From DATHWB01 sp040880725 (GTDB taxonomy: Bacteria; Actinomycetota; Acidimicrobiia; Spongiisociales; ZC4RG35), in the NCBI GenBank assembly GCA_040880725.1, contig JBBDHV010000005.1, positions 113,848 through 177,847 on the forward strand: DNA of 64,000 bases. Reading direction: 5' to 3'. Positions 16,593 to 25,716 of this stretch are shown here, one piece after another. The translations under genes were made by a program, and so were the position numbers. Under the pieces are notes generated by a model. That model had not been told where the DNA came from, searched no databases, and was given only the letters and a program-made list of their open reading frames with translations. How positions within the stretch are numbered: position 1 is the stretch's first letter; the number at the start of each line of letters is the position of its first letter.

Positions 16593-17150
16593 ATGAAAAT
16601 CGAGAACGAGTTCACCGTGTCCCAGCCGGTCAGCACGGTATGGGCGTTCTTCCAGGACGTGCCTTCGGTGGCCGAGTGTCTTCCCGGCGCAGAATTGACC
16701 GAGGACCGCGGTGACGGGACCTATGCCGGCAAAGTCTCGGTGAAGCTGGGCCCGATGGCGGCGAACTTCGAAGGTGCGGCAACGGTCACGCCCGACGAGG
16801 CCACCCACTCCGGGACGATCGACGGAAAGGGCGCAGACCGACGGGGCGGCAGTCGAGGTCAGGTGAAGGTCGCTTATCGCCTCGAGGAGGCCGACGGCGG
16901 CACCAAAGTCCAAATCGACGCCGATGTGACGCTTTCCGGTGCCGCCGCACAGTTCGGGCGGACCGGCCTGATCAGCGAAATGTCGAACCGGTTGATCGGC
17001 GACTTCGTGAGCTGCGTCGAAGGCAGGCTCGCCGCCGAATCACCCGAAGCCGCTTCGGAAGTCAGGGCCGCGGATGTCAACGGTTTCGGACTGTTCCTCG
17101 AGTCCCTGATCTCCTGGATCAAGAAGATCTTCTCCCGATCACGCTCCTGA
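16593..17150 (+). CDS. CoxG-like SRPBCC protein
   Basis: 185 aa. Residues 1 to about 150 form an SRPBCC/CoxG domain (MKIENEFTVSQPVSTVWAFF ... LPGAEL). A short tail ends in an amphipathic or membrane-associating helix (LFLESLISWIKKIFSRSRS). CoxG of carboxidotrophs helps anchor CO dehydrogenase to the membrane. A purine-rich ACAGGGACGAG precedes ATG 16593, and a possible TACTCT -10 lies at 16559. It is convergent with the HD-GYP gene, 14 bp apart. Confidence 0.85.
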   Translation: MKIENEFTVSQPVSTVWAFFQDVPSVAECLPGAELTEDRGDGTYAGKVSVKLGPMAANFEGAATVTPDEATHSGTIDGKGADRRGGSRGQVKVAYRLEEADGGTKVQIDADVTLSGAAAQFGRTGLISEMSNRLIGDFVSCVEGRLAAESPEAASEVRAADVNGFGLFLESLISWIKKIFSRSRS

Positions 17151-17164
17151 GGTCGCGAAAGCCC

Positions 17165-19240
17165 TCAGCCGACGTCGACGGTGACGACCGCGCTCGCGCA
17201 CGATCCGGCGGTGCTGCATACGGAGTAGGTGAACGAGAGTGTCCCGGAGAAGTCCGGTGGTGCGGTGTAGCGAACACGGCCTGAGCTGCCGAGCACCGTG
17301 GCCGTTCCCCGGTCCGGCTGTGTCACCGTGACGGTCGAGGCGTCTGTCGGCCCGGAGTCGTTCGTGAGCGGGGAGAAGTTCACCGTTCCTCCAGGGTGCA
17401 CTGCGACCCGGTCGTCCTGCAGGATCACATCGCCGGCAGGAGGCGGGGCGGTGTCTTCGACGTCGTCGCGATCCACGGGGCTCTCGCTGCCGCTGGTGGG
17501 CCCCTCAGATTCTTCGTCGGTTGCAGACGGCGCGTCAACAATCGTGATGGTGACGACCGAATTCTTCGCCGTGGTGCCGTCGGAGACTCGTACGTCCACG
17601 ACGATGGATCCTGTCGACGCCGGGGCGGCGAACACGAGCACGCAGTCGGGTGTGACGAGGGCGGACCCCGCCGCCGGTGGCGCCGTCAGGGTGCATGTCA
17701 GGATGTCGGCATCGGGATCGGAGTACGGGAGTGGCAGCACCGTGGTCTCACCCGCAGGGGCGGTCACCGAGATGACGCCGACGATGGGGTCGTCGTTGCG
17801 AGCAAGCACCGTCACCGTCACCTGTGCGGTCGCGCAGCGGTCGCCGAGGTCGCAGACCCGGTAGGTGAAGCCTTCGAGGCCGTGGAAGTCGAGTTCGGGT
17901 GTGTAGCGCAGGGTGTCGCCGACCGCCGCAACGCGACCATTCGAAGGAGCGCGAACGATCGCGAGACTGGACCGATCGAGGTCGTCGTCGGCATCCGCGT
18001 CGTTTCCGAGGACCTCAATCGCGACCGGGGTGTCCTCGTCGGTCGTCGCGCTGTCCGCACTCGCGACGGGTCCGGTCGATGGCGGGGTGGTGGTCGTCGT
18101 CAGCGGGCTGCTGCCTGCGCTCCCTGCTGCCATGGGGAGCCCGGCCCCGTCGCCCCCCGACGACTCGTCACTGCGGATGTGATCTCCGGCGACGATGACT
18201 TCGACGATCTCGGTCGGTGTCGCTTGGGTTCCCTTCACCGTCGGAATCACGCCGCTGGCGAACCCCGTCGTCACGATCGCCGAAGTCGTCAGGACCACTG
18301 CGAGATCCCGTCCGAGTTGGGGGACCCCTCGAATGAACGGCACCTGGGCAATTGCTGCCAGCGGCCCGGCGGTCCAACGGAGCCTTCCCAGCGACACGTT
18401 CATCAGCGCCCGCGCCACCACCGGGTCGAATTGGACCCCGGCCATGCGGATGATCTCGGCGCGCGCCTGGGCCGGGGACATCGCTGCTTGATATGACCGC
18501 CCACTGGTCATGACGTCGAATGCATCCGCGACGCTCACGATTCGCGCTCCGAGCGCGATGTCGGCGCCGGCGAGACCGTGCGGGTAGCCGGTCCCGTCGT
18601 AACGCTCGTGATGGTGTTCGATCGTCTCGGCCCACGATCCCAGCCAGGGGATGAGTGGGGCAATGATCCGCATTCCGTGGATCGGATGCTCCTTCACGAG
18701 GTTCCACTCGGCTTCATCGAGCGACGAGTCCTTGTTCAAGATCTCGCTGGGGACCTCGAGTTTGCCGACATCGTGGAGGAGCGCTGCCCAGCGAAGGCGG
18801 TCTTGATCCGCCGCAGGCAGGCCCATCTCTTCGGCGATCAAGTCCGTGTACACCCTCGTCCGCTCCGAATGGCCTCGGGTGCGTCGGTCGTGATTCGAGA
18901 GGGCAGTGGACAAGGACAGCACGAGTTCGGCGATTTCACCGAGTCGCGCCTGTGTCGGGTCGGCTTCCGCCTCGCGGATGCGGCGCTTCAACTCGGTGAC
19001 GTTGCCTGCTCGACGCGCCATGCGCATCCGCGAGGGGGCCGCGTCGGGGAACAGCATCGTCATTCGGAGCAGGGCAGTGAGCGGAAGCAATTGACGGGCG
19101 AGCCGGTCGGTGGCGGTTGCGGTGACGGTGGCAACCGAAACGATGGCGATCCACCAGAAGGCGACTGCGTGTGCCGTTGCAGACTCGGGGAGAACCCTGG
19201 CCACCATGCCGGCAACCAGGAAGCCTGCGAAGATCGGCAC
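17165..19240 (-). CDS. Membrane HD-GYP phosphodiesterase with extracellular cadherin-like repeats
   Basis: 691 aa as read. N-terminal membrane helices (1 to about 60) precede a cytosolic HD-GYP domain with HD at 156-157 (LLHDVGK), HHHERYDGTGYP at 209-220 and a complete HD-GYP core. One membrane helix follows (about 311-335), then a Ser/Thr/Pro linker and three extracellular Big/cadherin-like repeats (about 393-475, 480-570, 600-691) with typical DEDTPVAIEVLGNDAD motifs. HD-GYP enzymes hydrolyse cyclic di-GMP. The start is uncertain: GTG 19240 lies inside a hydrophobic stretch, and the open frame continues upstream to the TGA at 19429-19427 without any ATG, GTG or TTG. It lies downstream of aceE on the same strand. 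Confidence 0.82.
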   Translation of the reverse strand: MPIFAGFLVAGMVARVLPESATAHAVAFWWIAIVSVATVTATATDRLARQLLPLTALLRMTMLFPDAAPSRMRMARRAGNVTELKRRIREAEADPTQARLGEIAELVLSLSTALSNHDRRTRGHSERTRVYTDLIAEEMGLPAADQDRLRWAALLHDVGKLEVPSEILNKDSSLDEAEWNLVKEHPIHGMRIIAPLIPWLGSWAETIEHHHERYDGTGYPHGLAGADIALGARIVSVADAFDVMTSGRSYQAAMSPAQARAEIIRMAGVQFDPVVARALMNVSLGRLRWTAGPLAAIAQVPFIRGVPQLGRDLAVVLTTSAIVTTGFASGVIPTVKGTQATPTEIVEVIVAGDHIRSDESSGGDGAGLPMAAGSAGSSPLTTTTTPPSTGPVASADSATTDEDTPVAIEVLGNDADADDDLDRSSLAIVRAPSNGRVAAVGDTLRYTPELDFHGLEGFTYRVCDLGDRCATAQVTVTVLARNDDPIVGVISVTAPAGETTVLPLPYSDPDADILTCTLTAPPAAGSALVTPDCVLVFAAPASTGSIVVDVRVSDGTTAKNSVVTITIVDAPSATDEESEGPTSGSESPVDRDDVEDTAPPPAGDVILQDDRVAVHPGGTVNFSPLTNDSGPTDASTVTVTQPDRGTATVLGSSGRVRYTAPPDFSGTLSFTYSVCSTAGSCASAVVTVDVG

Positions 19241-19431
19241 GGCGAAGATGGCGGCGCGCAGAAGTCCGGCGGTGACCGTTCTCGGCTGCCACCGGGACTC
19301 GCGATGTGTCGTGCCGGCCCCCAGGCGAGGCGCTCCTTCGTGGACCTTCCATGTATCGGTCGTCCGAAGGCGTCGGCCAAGTGCTTTCTGCCCGGCTGGT
19401 CGAGTCGTTCGCGGTGGGGAGGTCGCTCAGG

Positions 19432-22146
19432 TCATCGAGTCCAGGGTGCTTGCGTCTCCCCGTCGACTCCGAAGCGGTGTGCTGCTCCCCGGACGGTGTC
19501 TGCATCCACCTTGTCCTGGCGGGCAAGTGCGGAGAGCACCGCGTAGGTCACGTGACTGGAGTCGGTCTCGAAAAAGCGCCGGAGAGCCTCGCGGGTGTCG
19601 GATCGTCCGAAACCGTCGGTGCCAAGGATCACGTAGTCGCCCGGAACCCATCGTCCGATCTGGTCGGGGACCATCCGCATGAAGTCGGTCACGGCGACCT
19701 TCGGGCCATCGATGGGAGCGAGGGTCGAGGAGACGAACGGGATCCGCGGGTCTTCGGTGGGGTTGAGGAGATTCCACCGTTCGGTCTCCATGGCCTGTTC
19801 CCGCAGGTTCTTGTAGGAGGTCACCGACCACAACTCGACGCCGATGCCGAAGTCGTCTGCGAGAATCTGCTGGGCTTCCCGAGCCGCCAGGTGGGCGGTT
19901 CCCGAGAACATCACCGCGGCGTCGGTGCCGGTGTTCTCCGGGGCCGGAGCCCAGCGGTAGATGCCGTCCAGGATGCCCTGGTCGACGTCGACCGGCTTGG
20001 GAGGCTGGACATAGTTCTCGTTGTAGGCAGTGAGGTAATAGAAGACGTCCTCGGAGTCGCCGTACATGCGCTGGATGCCATCTTCGATGATCACACCCAT
20101 TTCGTATGCGAAGGCCGGGTCGTAGGCGCGGCATACCGGAACGACCGAGGACAGGATGAGCGAATGTCCGTCCTGGTGCTGCAGGCCCTCGCCTTGCAGC
20201 GTGGTGCGGCCGGCCGTGGCTCCGATCAGGAATCCCCGCGCTCGCGCGTCGGCCGCCGCCCAGAGGAGATCGCCGACCCGCTGCCAGCCGAACATCGAGT
20301 AGTAGATGTAGAACGGCACCAGCGGTACTCCCCGCGTGGCGTAGGAGGTGGCTGCAGCCAGCCACGAAGCGGTGGACCCGGCCTCGGTGATGCCCTCTTC
20401 GAGGATCTGGCCGTCCTTGGCCTCGATGTAGGCGAGCAGCATTGCCGCATCGACCGACTCGTAGAGCTGGCCTTGGGATGCGTAGATCTTCAGCTCTCGA
20501 AAAAGCGAATCCATGCCGAAGGTCCGTGCCTCGTCAGGGACGATCGGAACGACCTTCGGTCCGAAGTTCTCGGCGCGGGTCATGTTGCGGAGGAGGCGAG
20601 TGAACGCCGTCGTGGTGGACGCCTCGACTTTCCCCGACCCCTGGTACGTCTCGGTGAAGACCTCGGGCTTTGGCAGGTCCAGCGGAACCCGCACCTTCAC
20701 ACTGCGCGACGGGAGTGGCCCGTTCAGGGCCTTCCGCCTCCCCATGAGGTAGTCGTGCTCGGGCGTTCCCGGTTCGGGACGGAAATACGGGGGGTCGTTG
20801 TCGCCTTCGAGCGACTCGACGGGAATCTCTTCTTCCAGGTGGAGCCGAGCCCGCAGATCCATCAGCTGCTTGTTGGTCAGTTCCTTGATCTGGTGGGTGG
20901 CGTTGCGGCCTTCGACGTCGGGACCGAGAGTCCAACCCTTGATGGTCTTGGCGAGGATCACGGTCGGAGCGCCAGTGAATGACGTCGCCGCCTGGTAGGC
21001 CGCGTTCACCTTTCGCGCATCGTGGCCCCCGCGCCGGAGCTCCCAGATCTCGTCGTCCGTGAGGTGCTCGACGAGTGCCAGGGCGCGCGGATCCTTGCCG
21101 AAGAAGTGCTCGCGGACGAAGGATCCGCTTTCGGCCTTGTAGCGCTGGTACTCACCGTCCACGGTGCTGTTCATGACCTCGATGAGCGCGCCGTCGTGGT
21201 CGGCGTCGAGCAGGGGATCCCAGTTGCCGCCCCAGATGACTTTCACGACGTTCCAGCCGGCGCCGCGGAAGATGGCCTCCAGTTCCTGGATGATCTTGCC
21301 GTTGCCGCGCACGGGGCCGTCGAGGCGCTGCAGGTTGCAGTTGATGACCCAGGTGAGGTTGTCGAGGCCCTCCCTGGCCGCGAGGGAGATGCTGCCGAGG
21401 GTCTCGGGTTCGTCGACCTCGCCGTCGCCGATGAAACACCACACGCGCGACTCCGAGGTGTCGTCGAGACCGCGGTTGTGGAGGTACTTGTTGAACCGGG
21501 CCTGGTAGATGGAGTTGATCGGACCGAGGCCCATCGACACCGTGGGGTACTCCCAGAACTCCGGCATGAGTCGAGGGTGGGGGTAGGACGACAGCCCGTC
21601 CGTGCCGATCTCTGTCCGGAAGTTGTCCAATTGCGCTTCGCTGAGCCGGCCTTCCAGGAACGCCCTTGCGTAGATACCGGGGGCGGCATGTCCCTGGATG
21701 TAGATGGCGTCCCCCGGCGTGCCGTCGGCCTTGCCTTTGAAGTAGTGATGGAAACCGACCTCATACAGAAGTGCGGACGACGCGAACGTGGACAGGTGGC
21801 CGCCGATGCCTTTCGCCTCGTGATTCGCCTTGATCACCATCACGGCTGCGTTCCAGCGGATGAATCGACGGATGCGCTTTTCGAGCCACTCGTCTCCGGG
21901 GTATTCGGGCTCTTCTTCGATGGGGATGGTGTTGATGTACGGCGTCGAGATGGACCCCGGCACCCCGAGCGCACGCTGATGGGATCGCTCCAGCAGCTTG
22001 GCCATGAGGAACCGTCCGCGCACTTCTCCGTGGTGGGCGACGACTGCGTCCAGCGAGTCGATCCACTCTTGGGTCTCCGGCGGATCGGAGTCGTGCAGCT
22101 GGTGGACGAAGCCGTCGATGTAGGTGAGATTGGGCTGGCGGTCCAT
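19432..22146 (-). CDS. aceE: Pyruvate dehydrogenase E1 component, homodimeric
   Basis: 904 aa, full length for AceE. It decarboxylates pyruvate with thiamine diphosphate and passes the acetyl group to E2, linking glycolysis to the TCA cycle. The ThDP motif runs from GDGEVDEPETLG to INCNLQ (about 237-270). The C-terminal transketolase-like domain includes GRTTLQGEGLQHQDGH. ATG 22146 is supported by a TAGGCT -10 hexamer (22159-22154) 7 nt upstream, suggesting a leaderless mRNA; a TTG six codons earlier is less likely. The E2 and E3 genes are not in the window. Confidence 0.95.
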   Translation of the reverse strand: MDRQPNLTYIDGFVHQLHDSDPPETQEWIDSLDAVVAHHGEVRGRFLMAKLLERSHQRALGVPGSISTPYINTIPIEEEPEYPGDEWLEKRIRRFIRWNAAVMVIKANHEAKGIGGHLSTFASSALLYEVGFHHYFKGKADGTPGDAIYIQGHAAPGIYARAFLEGRLSEAQLDNFRTEIGTDGLSSYPHPRLMPEFWEYPTVSMGLGPINSIYQARFNKYLHNRGLDDTSESRVWCFIGDGEVDEPETLGSISLAAREGLDNLTWVINCNLQRLDGPVRGNGKIIQELEAIFRGAGWNVVKVIWGGNWDPLLDADHDGALIEVMNSTVDGEYQRYKAESGSFVREHFFGKDPRALALVEHLTDDEIWELRRGGHDARKVNAAYQAATSFTGAPTVILAKTIKGWTLGPDVEGRNATHQIKELTNKQLMDLRARLHLEEEIPVESLEGDNDPPYFRPEPGTPEHDYLMGRRKALNGPLPSRSVKVRVPLDLPKPEVFTETYQGSGKVEASTTTAFTRLLRNMTRAENFGPKVVPIVPDEARTFGMDSLFRELKIYASQGQLYESVDAAMLLAYIEAKDGQILEEGITEAGSTASWLAAATSYATRGVPLVPFYIYYSMFGWQRVGDLLWAAADARARGFLIGATAGRTTLQGEGLQHQDGHSLILSSVVPVCRAYDPAFAYEMGVIIEDGIQRMYGDSEDVFYYLTAYNENYVQPPKPVDVDQGILDGIYRWAPAPENTGTDAAVMFSGTAHLAAREAQQILADDFGIGVELWSVTSYKNLREQAMETERWNLLNPTEDPRIPFVSSTLAPIDGPKVAVTDFMRMVPDQIGRWVPGDYVILGTDGFGRSDTREALRRFFETDSSHVTYAVLSALARQDKVDADTVRGAAHRFGVDGETQAPWTR

Positions 22147-22243
22147 GACCGCGAGCCTACCCAAGGATGCGACGATGCCCGTTGTGGGCGCGAGTGCTTA
22201 TGCCGAAGAGCGGTTCGCCGACGGGGATTCTTGCCCGACGCCT

Positions 22244-22265
22244 CCGGAGTCCCCCCTTCCTCCGG
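22244..22265 (-). terminator. Hairpin between the hydrolase and aceE
   Basis: CCGGAG (22244-22249) pairs with CTCCGG (22260-22265) around a 10-nt loop, 16 nt past the hydrolase stop. It lacks a T-tract on the transcribed strand, so it could be a weak terminator or a 3'-end stabiliser. Confidence 0.4.
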
Positions 22266-22280
22266 ATGGCGTGGGTACGT

Positions 22281-23165
22281 TCATCGAACGTGGTCCCGGT
22301 CGGTCCGGGAGATCATTTCGATCTCCCGGACCACCAGGTCTGGCACTTCGAGCATCGGGGTGTGTCCCACATCGGGCATCTCGATCGATCGCCAATTCGG
22401 CCGGTGGTCGGCGAGCCGGCGCAGGGCAACGGGCGGAACGACCTGATCGGCGGACCCGAAGAGCAGTGTCGTCGGCGCGGTGATCGCGGCGAGCATGCGA
22501 AGGTACATCGGCCTGCGAAGCAGCGTCCGTCTGACCGACCCGACCGTTTCGGCAAACGCACGATTCGCCCACGGCATCGTACGACGGAGGGTTGCGAGCT
22601 GGAGGGCTCTTTCGAACGCTTCGGGCGGGAGCCGCTCGGGGTGGGCCATCACGATTCGCAGTTTTTCTTCGACTTGTTCACGCGGCGTCCATCGGGATAC
22701 GAGGACCGCGCTCGCGGCCGGGCCGATGACCGGCATCGACCGGATCGCCAGACGGGCGGCGACGATCGGGGTTGCGGGCATGGTCAGCGTCGGAGGTGGC
22801 GTGGCGGGTGCGAGCAGCACGAGGCGGGCGACCAGGTCGGGGCGGCGCGCGGCGAGCATCTTTGCGACGAGGCCGCCCATCGAGCTGCCCGCCAGGATGA
22901 CCGAGCGAAATTCGTGGAGCTCGATGACTGCGGTGAGCGCGTTGAGGTGTGCATCGAGATCGTGGCGGTGTACGGGGCCCGATCGACCGTGCCCCGGCAG
23001 GTCGATCGCAATGACCCGCCCGATGTCCGAGAGCCGGGGCGCGACAAGGCTCCAGTTGCCGGCCGATCCACCCAAACCATGAACGAGCACGATCGGAGTG
23101 CCGGCTCCGCCGTGATCCTCGACGGTGACCGGCGAGCGGTGCGCGAAGACGTAGCGGCGTTGCAT
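22281..23165 (-). CDS. Alpha/beta-fold hydrolase
   Basis: 294 aa. Oxyanion-hole motif LVHGLGGSAGNW (27-38), nucleophile elbow G-S-S-M-G with Ser95, catalytic Asp in FGSADQVVP and His in VGHTPM. A long cap domain lies between. It is an esterase, lipase or haloperoxidase-like hydrolase of unknown substrate. ATG 23165 follows a TAAGGT -10 hexamer (23179-23174) by 8 nt. It is divergent from the radical SAM gene, 74 bp apart; an upstream in-frame extension is unlike the family. Confidence 0.87.
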   Translation of the reverse strand: MQRRYVFAHRSPVTVEDHGGAGTPIVLVHGLGGSAGNWSLVAPRLSDIGRVIAIDLPGHGRSGPVHRHDLDAHLNALTAVIELHEFRSVILAGSSMGGLVAKMLAARRPDLVARLVLLAPATPPPTLTMPATPIVAARLAIRSMPVIGPAASAVLVSRWTPREQVEEKLRIVMAHPERLPPEAFERALQLATLRRTMPWANRAFAETVGSVRRTLLRRPMYLRMLAAITAPTTLLFGSADQVVPPVALRRLADHRPNWRSIEMPDVGHTPMLEVPDLVVREIEMISRTDRDHVR

Positions 23166-23239
23166 CGTCGGCAACCTTAAGAAGCCGGCCAGCCTGTCCG
23201 CTGACCTGTAGGTCGGGCACAGGTCGTAGAGTCCGGCTC

Positions 23240-24613
23240 GTGAGAGTCCTCTTGATATCGACGTACGAACTCGGTCATCAGCCTTTGCATGTGGCGTCAC
23301 CGGCAGCTGCTCTCGGTGCTGTAGGACACGATGTGTCGGTACTGGATGCTTCCGTTGAACCCATCGAGGCGGCGTCGTTACGGGGCCACGACGCGGTCGC
23401 GGTCTCGGTTCCGATGCACACTGCGAGTCGCCTCGCCCAGGATGTGGTCCGGGCGGTGAAGTCAGTCGAACCCGAGATTCCCATTGCTCTCTACGGCCTT
23501 TATGCGGGTGAGGGAGCCGGGGACGGGGTCGCGGCGCGGTTCGTGGGTGAGTACGAGCCCGCGCTCGTGGACTGGCTCGCCGGCGGAGCCCAGCGGGTCG
23601 GCACCCGGATCAACGTGGCGAACGGCGCCTTCTCGAAGCCGGACCGAGCGGCGCTCCCGGATTTGGGCCGTTACGGCCGGTTGCGAGTCGGTGGGGTCGA
23701 GCGTCTCGTGGGGTATGTGGAAGCGTCGCACGGGTGCCGCCACCGGTGTCGGCACTGTCCGATTCCGGCGGTCTACGACGGCCGATATCGGGTTGTTTCC
23801 CAAGATGTGGTTCTCGCCGACATCGACGCCCTCGTCCAGTCCGGAGCCCAACACATCACCTGGGGGGATCCCGACTTCCTCAATGGGCCGCGGCACGCGA
23901 TGGCCGTCCTCGAGGAGGTTCATCGTCGTCATCCGGCTCTCACCCACGATTTGACCATCAAGGTCGAGCACCTGATCGCGCACGAGGAGCTCCTTCCTCG
24001 CATTGCCGCGGCGGGGACCCTGTTCATCGTCTCGGCTTTCGAGACCACCGACGACAGGACCCTCGGACTGCTCGACAAGGGTCACAGCGCCGATGAAATG
24101 GCGCAGGTGGTGAGTCGGGCGCGCCACTACGGCATGGACATCCATCCGTCGTGGATGCCGTTCGTTCCCTGGACCGTCCCCGACGACGTGGTCGGCATCT
24201 TCGGATTCCTGGCCGAACACGACCTGCTCGGTGCGACCGACCCCGTACAACTCTCGATCCGACTCCTCATTCCACGGCACTCGCTGATGCTCGACCTCGA
24301 GGAAGTCCGGTCGGTGGTGGGGGAGTACGACGAGAACACGCTGTCGTACCAATGGACCGCCGCAGACCCGCGGTCCGACGAACTCCAGGCGCGGCTCGCG
24401 GCTCGGGCGGAATCCGCCGCCGATCAGGCTGCGAATCCGGTGGACACGCTCCTGGAGATGTGGGCGGATGCGGTGGAAGCCGCCGGCGGCGATCGTTCTT
24501 CTGTGGTGCCACCGCGCGAGATCACCGTCGGCCGGCCCAACCTGACCGAGGCGTGGTTCTGCTGTGCGGAGCCCACGAGCGCTCAGGTCGGCCTGGTGAC
24601 GCGCAGCAACTGA
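23240..24613 (+). CDS. B12-binding radical SAM protein with CCAEP tail
   Basis: 457 aa. The N-terminal cobalamin-binding-like domain (about 1-130, MRVLLISTYELGHQPLH) precedes a radical SAM core with the [4Fe-4S] ligands Cys166, Cys170 and Cys173 (CRHRCRHC). The C-terminus carries CCAEP at 441-445, followed by a short tail. This matches what I recall as the CUAEP/CCAEP-tail radical SAM (seleno)protein family, in which some members have selenocysteine at the second position; here it is Cys (TGT). The family function is unknown. GTG 23240 follows TAGAGT (23227-23232) by 7 nt, suggesting a leaderless start. A 53-aa ORF starts one base after its stop. Confidence 0.88.
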   Translation: MRVLLISTYELGHQPLHVASPAAALGAVGHDVSVLDASVEPIEAASLRGHDAVAVSVPMHTASRLAQDVVRAVKSVEPEIPIALYGLYAGEGAGDGVAARFVGEYEPALVDWLAGGAQRVGTRINVANGAFSKPDRAALPDLGRYGRLRVGGVERLVGYVEASHGCRHRCRHCPIPAVYDGRYRVVSQDVVLADIDALVQSGAQHITWGDPDFLNGPRHAMAVLEEVHRRHPALTHDLTIKVEHLIAHEELLPRIAAAGTLFIVSAFETTDDRTLGLLDKGHSADEMAQVVSRARHYGMDIHPSWMPFVPWTVPDDVVGIFGFLAEHDLLGATDPVQLSIRLLIPRHSLMLDLEEVRSVVGEYDENTLSYQWTAADPRSDELQARLAARAESAADQAANPVDTLLEMWADAVEAAGGDRSSVVPPREITVGRPNLTEAWFCCAEPTSAQVGLVTRSN

Positions 24614-24614
24614 C

Positions 24615-24776
24615 GTGGCATCGAACCCCAAGTGGGGCCGGATTCGTCCAGATCGAAAAGCGTCCCGGCGGTCGCCGCACAAGATGGATCCTGGCACGCG
24701 ACGCGGACGTGAGGCGTTCACGGCCCGTCTCGCCATGCTGCAGCAGATCATCGATGCCAGTAAGGAGACGACATGA
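24615..24776 (+). CDS. Small basic protein between radical SAM gene and ABC transporter
   Basis: 53 aa from GTG 24615, one base after the radical SAM stop. Its TGA overlaps the ATG of the ABC ATPase (ATGA, 24773-24776). The N-terminal half is very basic (SNPKWGRIRPDRKASRRS) and the C-terminal half is a likely amphipathic helix (REAFTARLAMLQQIIDAS). I recognise no family. Coupling at both ends is the main support for a real gene. It could be an accessory protein or, less likely, a substrate peptide of the radical SAM enzyme. Confidence 0.55.
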   Translation: MASNPKWGRIRPDRKASRRSPHKMDPGTRRGREAFTARLAMLQQIIDASKETT

Positions 24777-25714
24777 CCGAACCGGTGTTGCAGGTCGAGG
24801 GGATCGTGAAGTCATTCGGTGACATCCACGCCGTGCGGGGAGTCGGGTTCCACATCGATCCGGGCGAGACGTATGGATTGTTGGGCCCGAACGGGGCGGG
24901 AAAGACCACGTCGATCAGTATGATCGCGGGGCTGCTCGAACCCGACGCAGGGACGGTGGTGGTGGCAGGCGAACGCCTGACGACTCGCTCGACGGGTCCG
25001 AAGCGGGCCATCGGGCTGGTCCCGCAGGAACTGGCGATCTATCCCGATCTCACTGCCCGGGAGAATCTGTCCTTCTTCGGTCGGTTGTACGACCTGTCGG
25101 GAGATCGCCTCAGTTCCCGAATCGACCACGTGTTGGGCGTCGTCGGGCTGGCCGAGCGATCCGACGACGCCGCAAAGGAGTACTCGGGGGGAATGAAGCG
25201 TCGCTTGAACATCGCGATCGGACTCCTCCACGAGCCGGCCCTCCTGATCCTCGACGAGCCAACCGTGGGCGTTGATCCGCAGTCCCGGAACGCCATCCTC
25301 GAATCGGTGGAGCAACTCTCCACTGCCGGGATGGCAGTGTTGTACACCACGCACTACATGGAGGAGGCCGAGCGACTTTGCGACCGAGTGGGCATCATCG
25401 ACGACGGTGAGATCAAGGCGGAGGGCGACCGACGCAGGCTCGTGTCGATGATCGGCGAGAAGGATCGCGTGGTCGTCGAAGCCACCGGCCCAATGGACGG
25501 CGTCGCCTCGGCGCTCGGAGCGTTACCAGGCGTCACGGAGGCCACCGTCGCCGAGGGCCGCGTCGACCTTCTCGCCGACGATGCCGGCGTCGTGTTGTCG
25601 TCGGTGTTCAGCACGCTGTCGGCGCACCACCTGACCGTGACGTCGTTGCAGGTGATCGAGCCCGATCTCGAAGCCGTGTTCCTTCACCTCACAGGGAAAG
25701 CGTTGCGGGACTGA
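24773..25714 (+). CDS. ABC-2 type transporter ATP-binding protein
   Basis: 313 aa. Walker A GPNGAGKTT (38-46), signature YSGGMKRR, Walker B LLILDEP and switch His in TTHYMEEA. A C-terminal extension of about 90 aa follows the nucleotide-binding domain, as in DrrA/NodI-like exporters. It energises the two membrane proteins encoded next. Start ATG 24773 overlaps the small ORF; the first permease starts 2 nt after its stop. Confidence 0.92.
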   Translation: MTEPVLQVEGIVKSFGDIHAVRGVGFHIDPGETYGLLGPNGAGKTTSISMIAGLLEPDAGTVVVAGERLTTRSTGPKRAIGLVPQELAIYPDLTARENLSFFGRLYDLSGDRLSSRIDHVLGVVGLAERSDDAAKEYSGGMKRRLNIAIGLLHEPALLILDEPTVGVDPQSRNAILESVEQLSTAGMAVLYTTHYMEEAERLCDRVGIIDDGEIKAEGDRRRLVSMIGEKDRVVVEATGPMDGVASALGALPGVTEATVAEGRVDLLADDAGVVLSSVFSTLSAHHLTVTSLQVIEPDLEAVFLHLTGKALRD

Positions 25715-25716
25715 CC

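Noticed and set aside
19306..20982. Long open frame (558 codons) on the plus strand opposite aceE
   Set aside because: It lies antisense to the well-supported aceE frame, its translation has no recognisable domain, and it is an effect of high GC at third positions.
24611..24776. TGA at the end of the radical SAM gene as a selenocysteine codon extending into the small ORF
   Set aside because: The position that can be Sec in this family is Cys (TGT) here, the TGA lies 15 codons after the CCAEP motif, and the small ORF is in a different frame (+1 nt).
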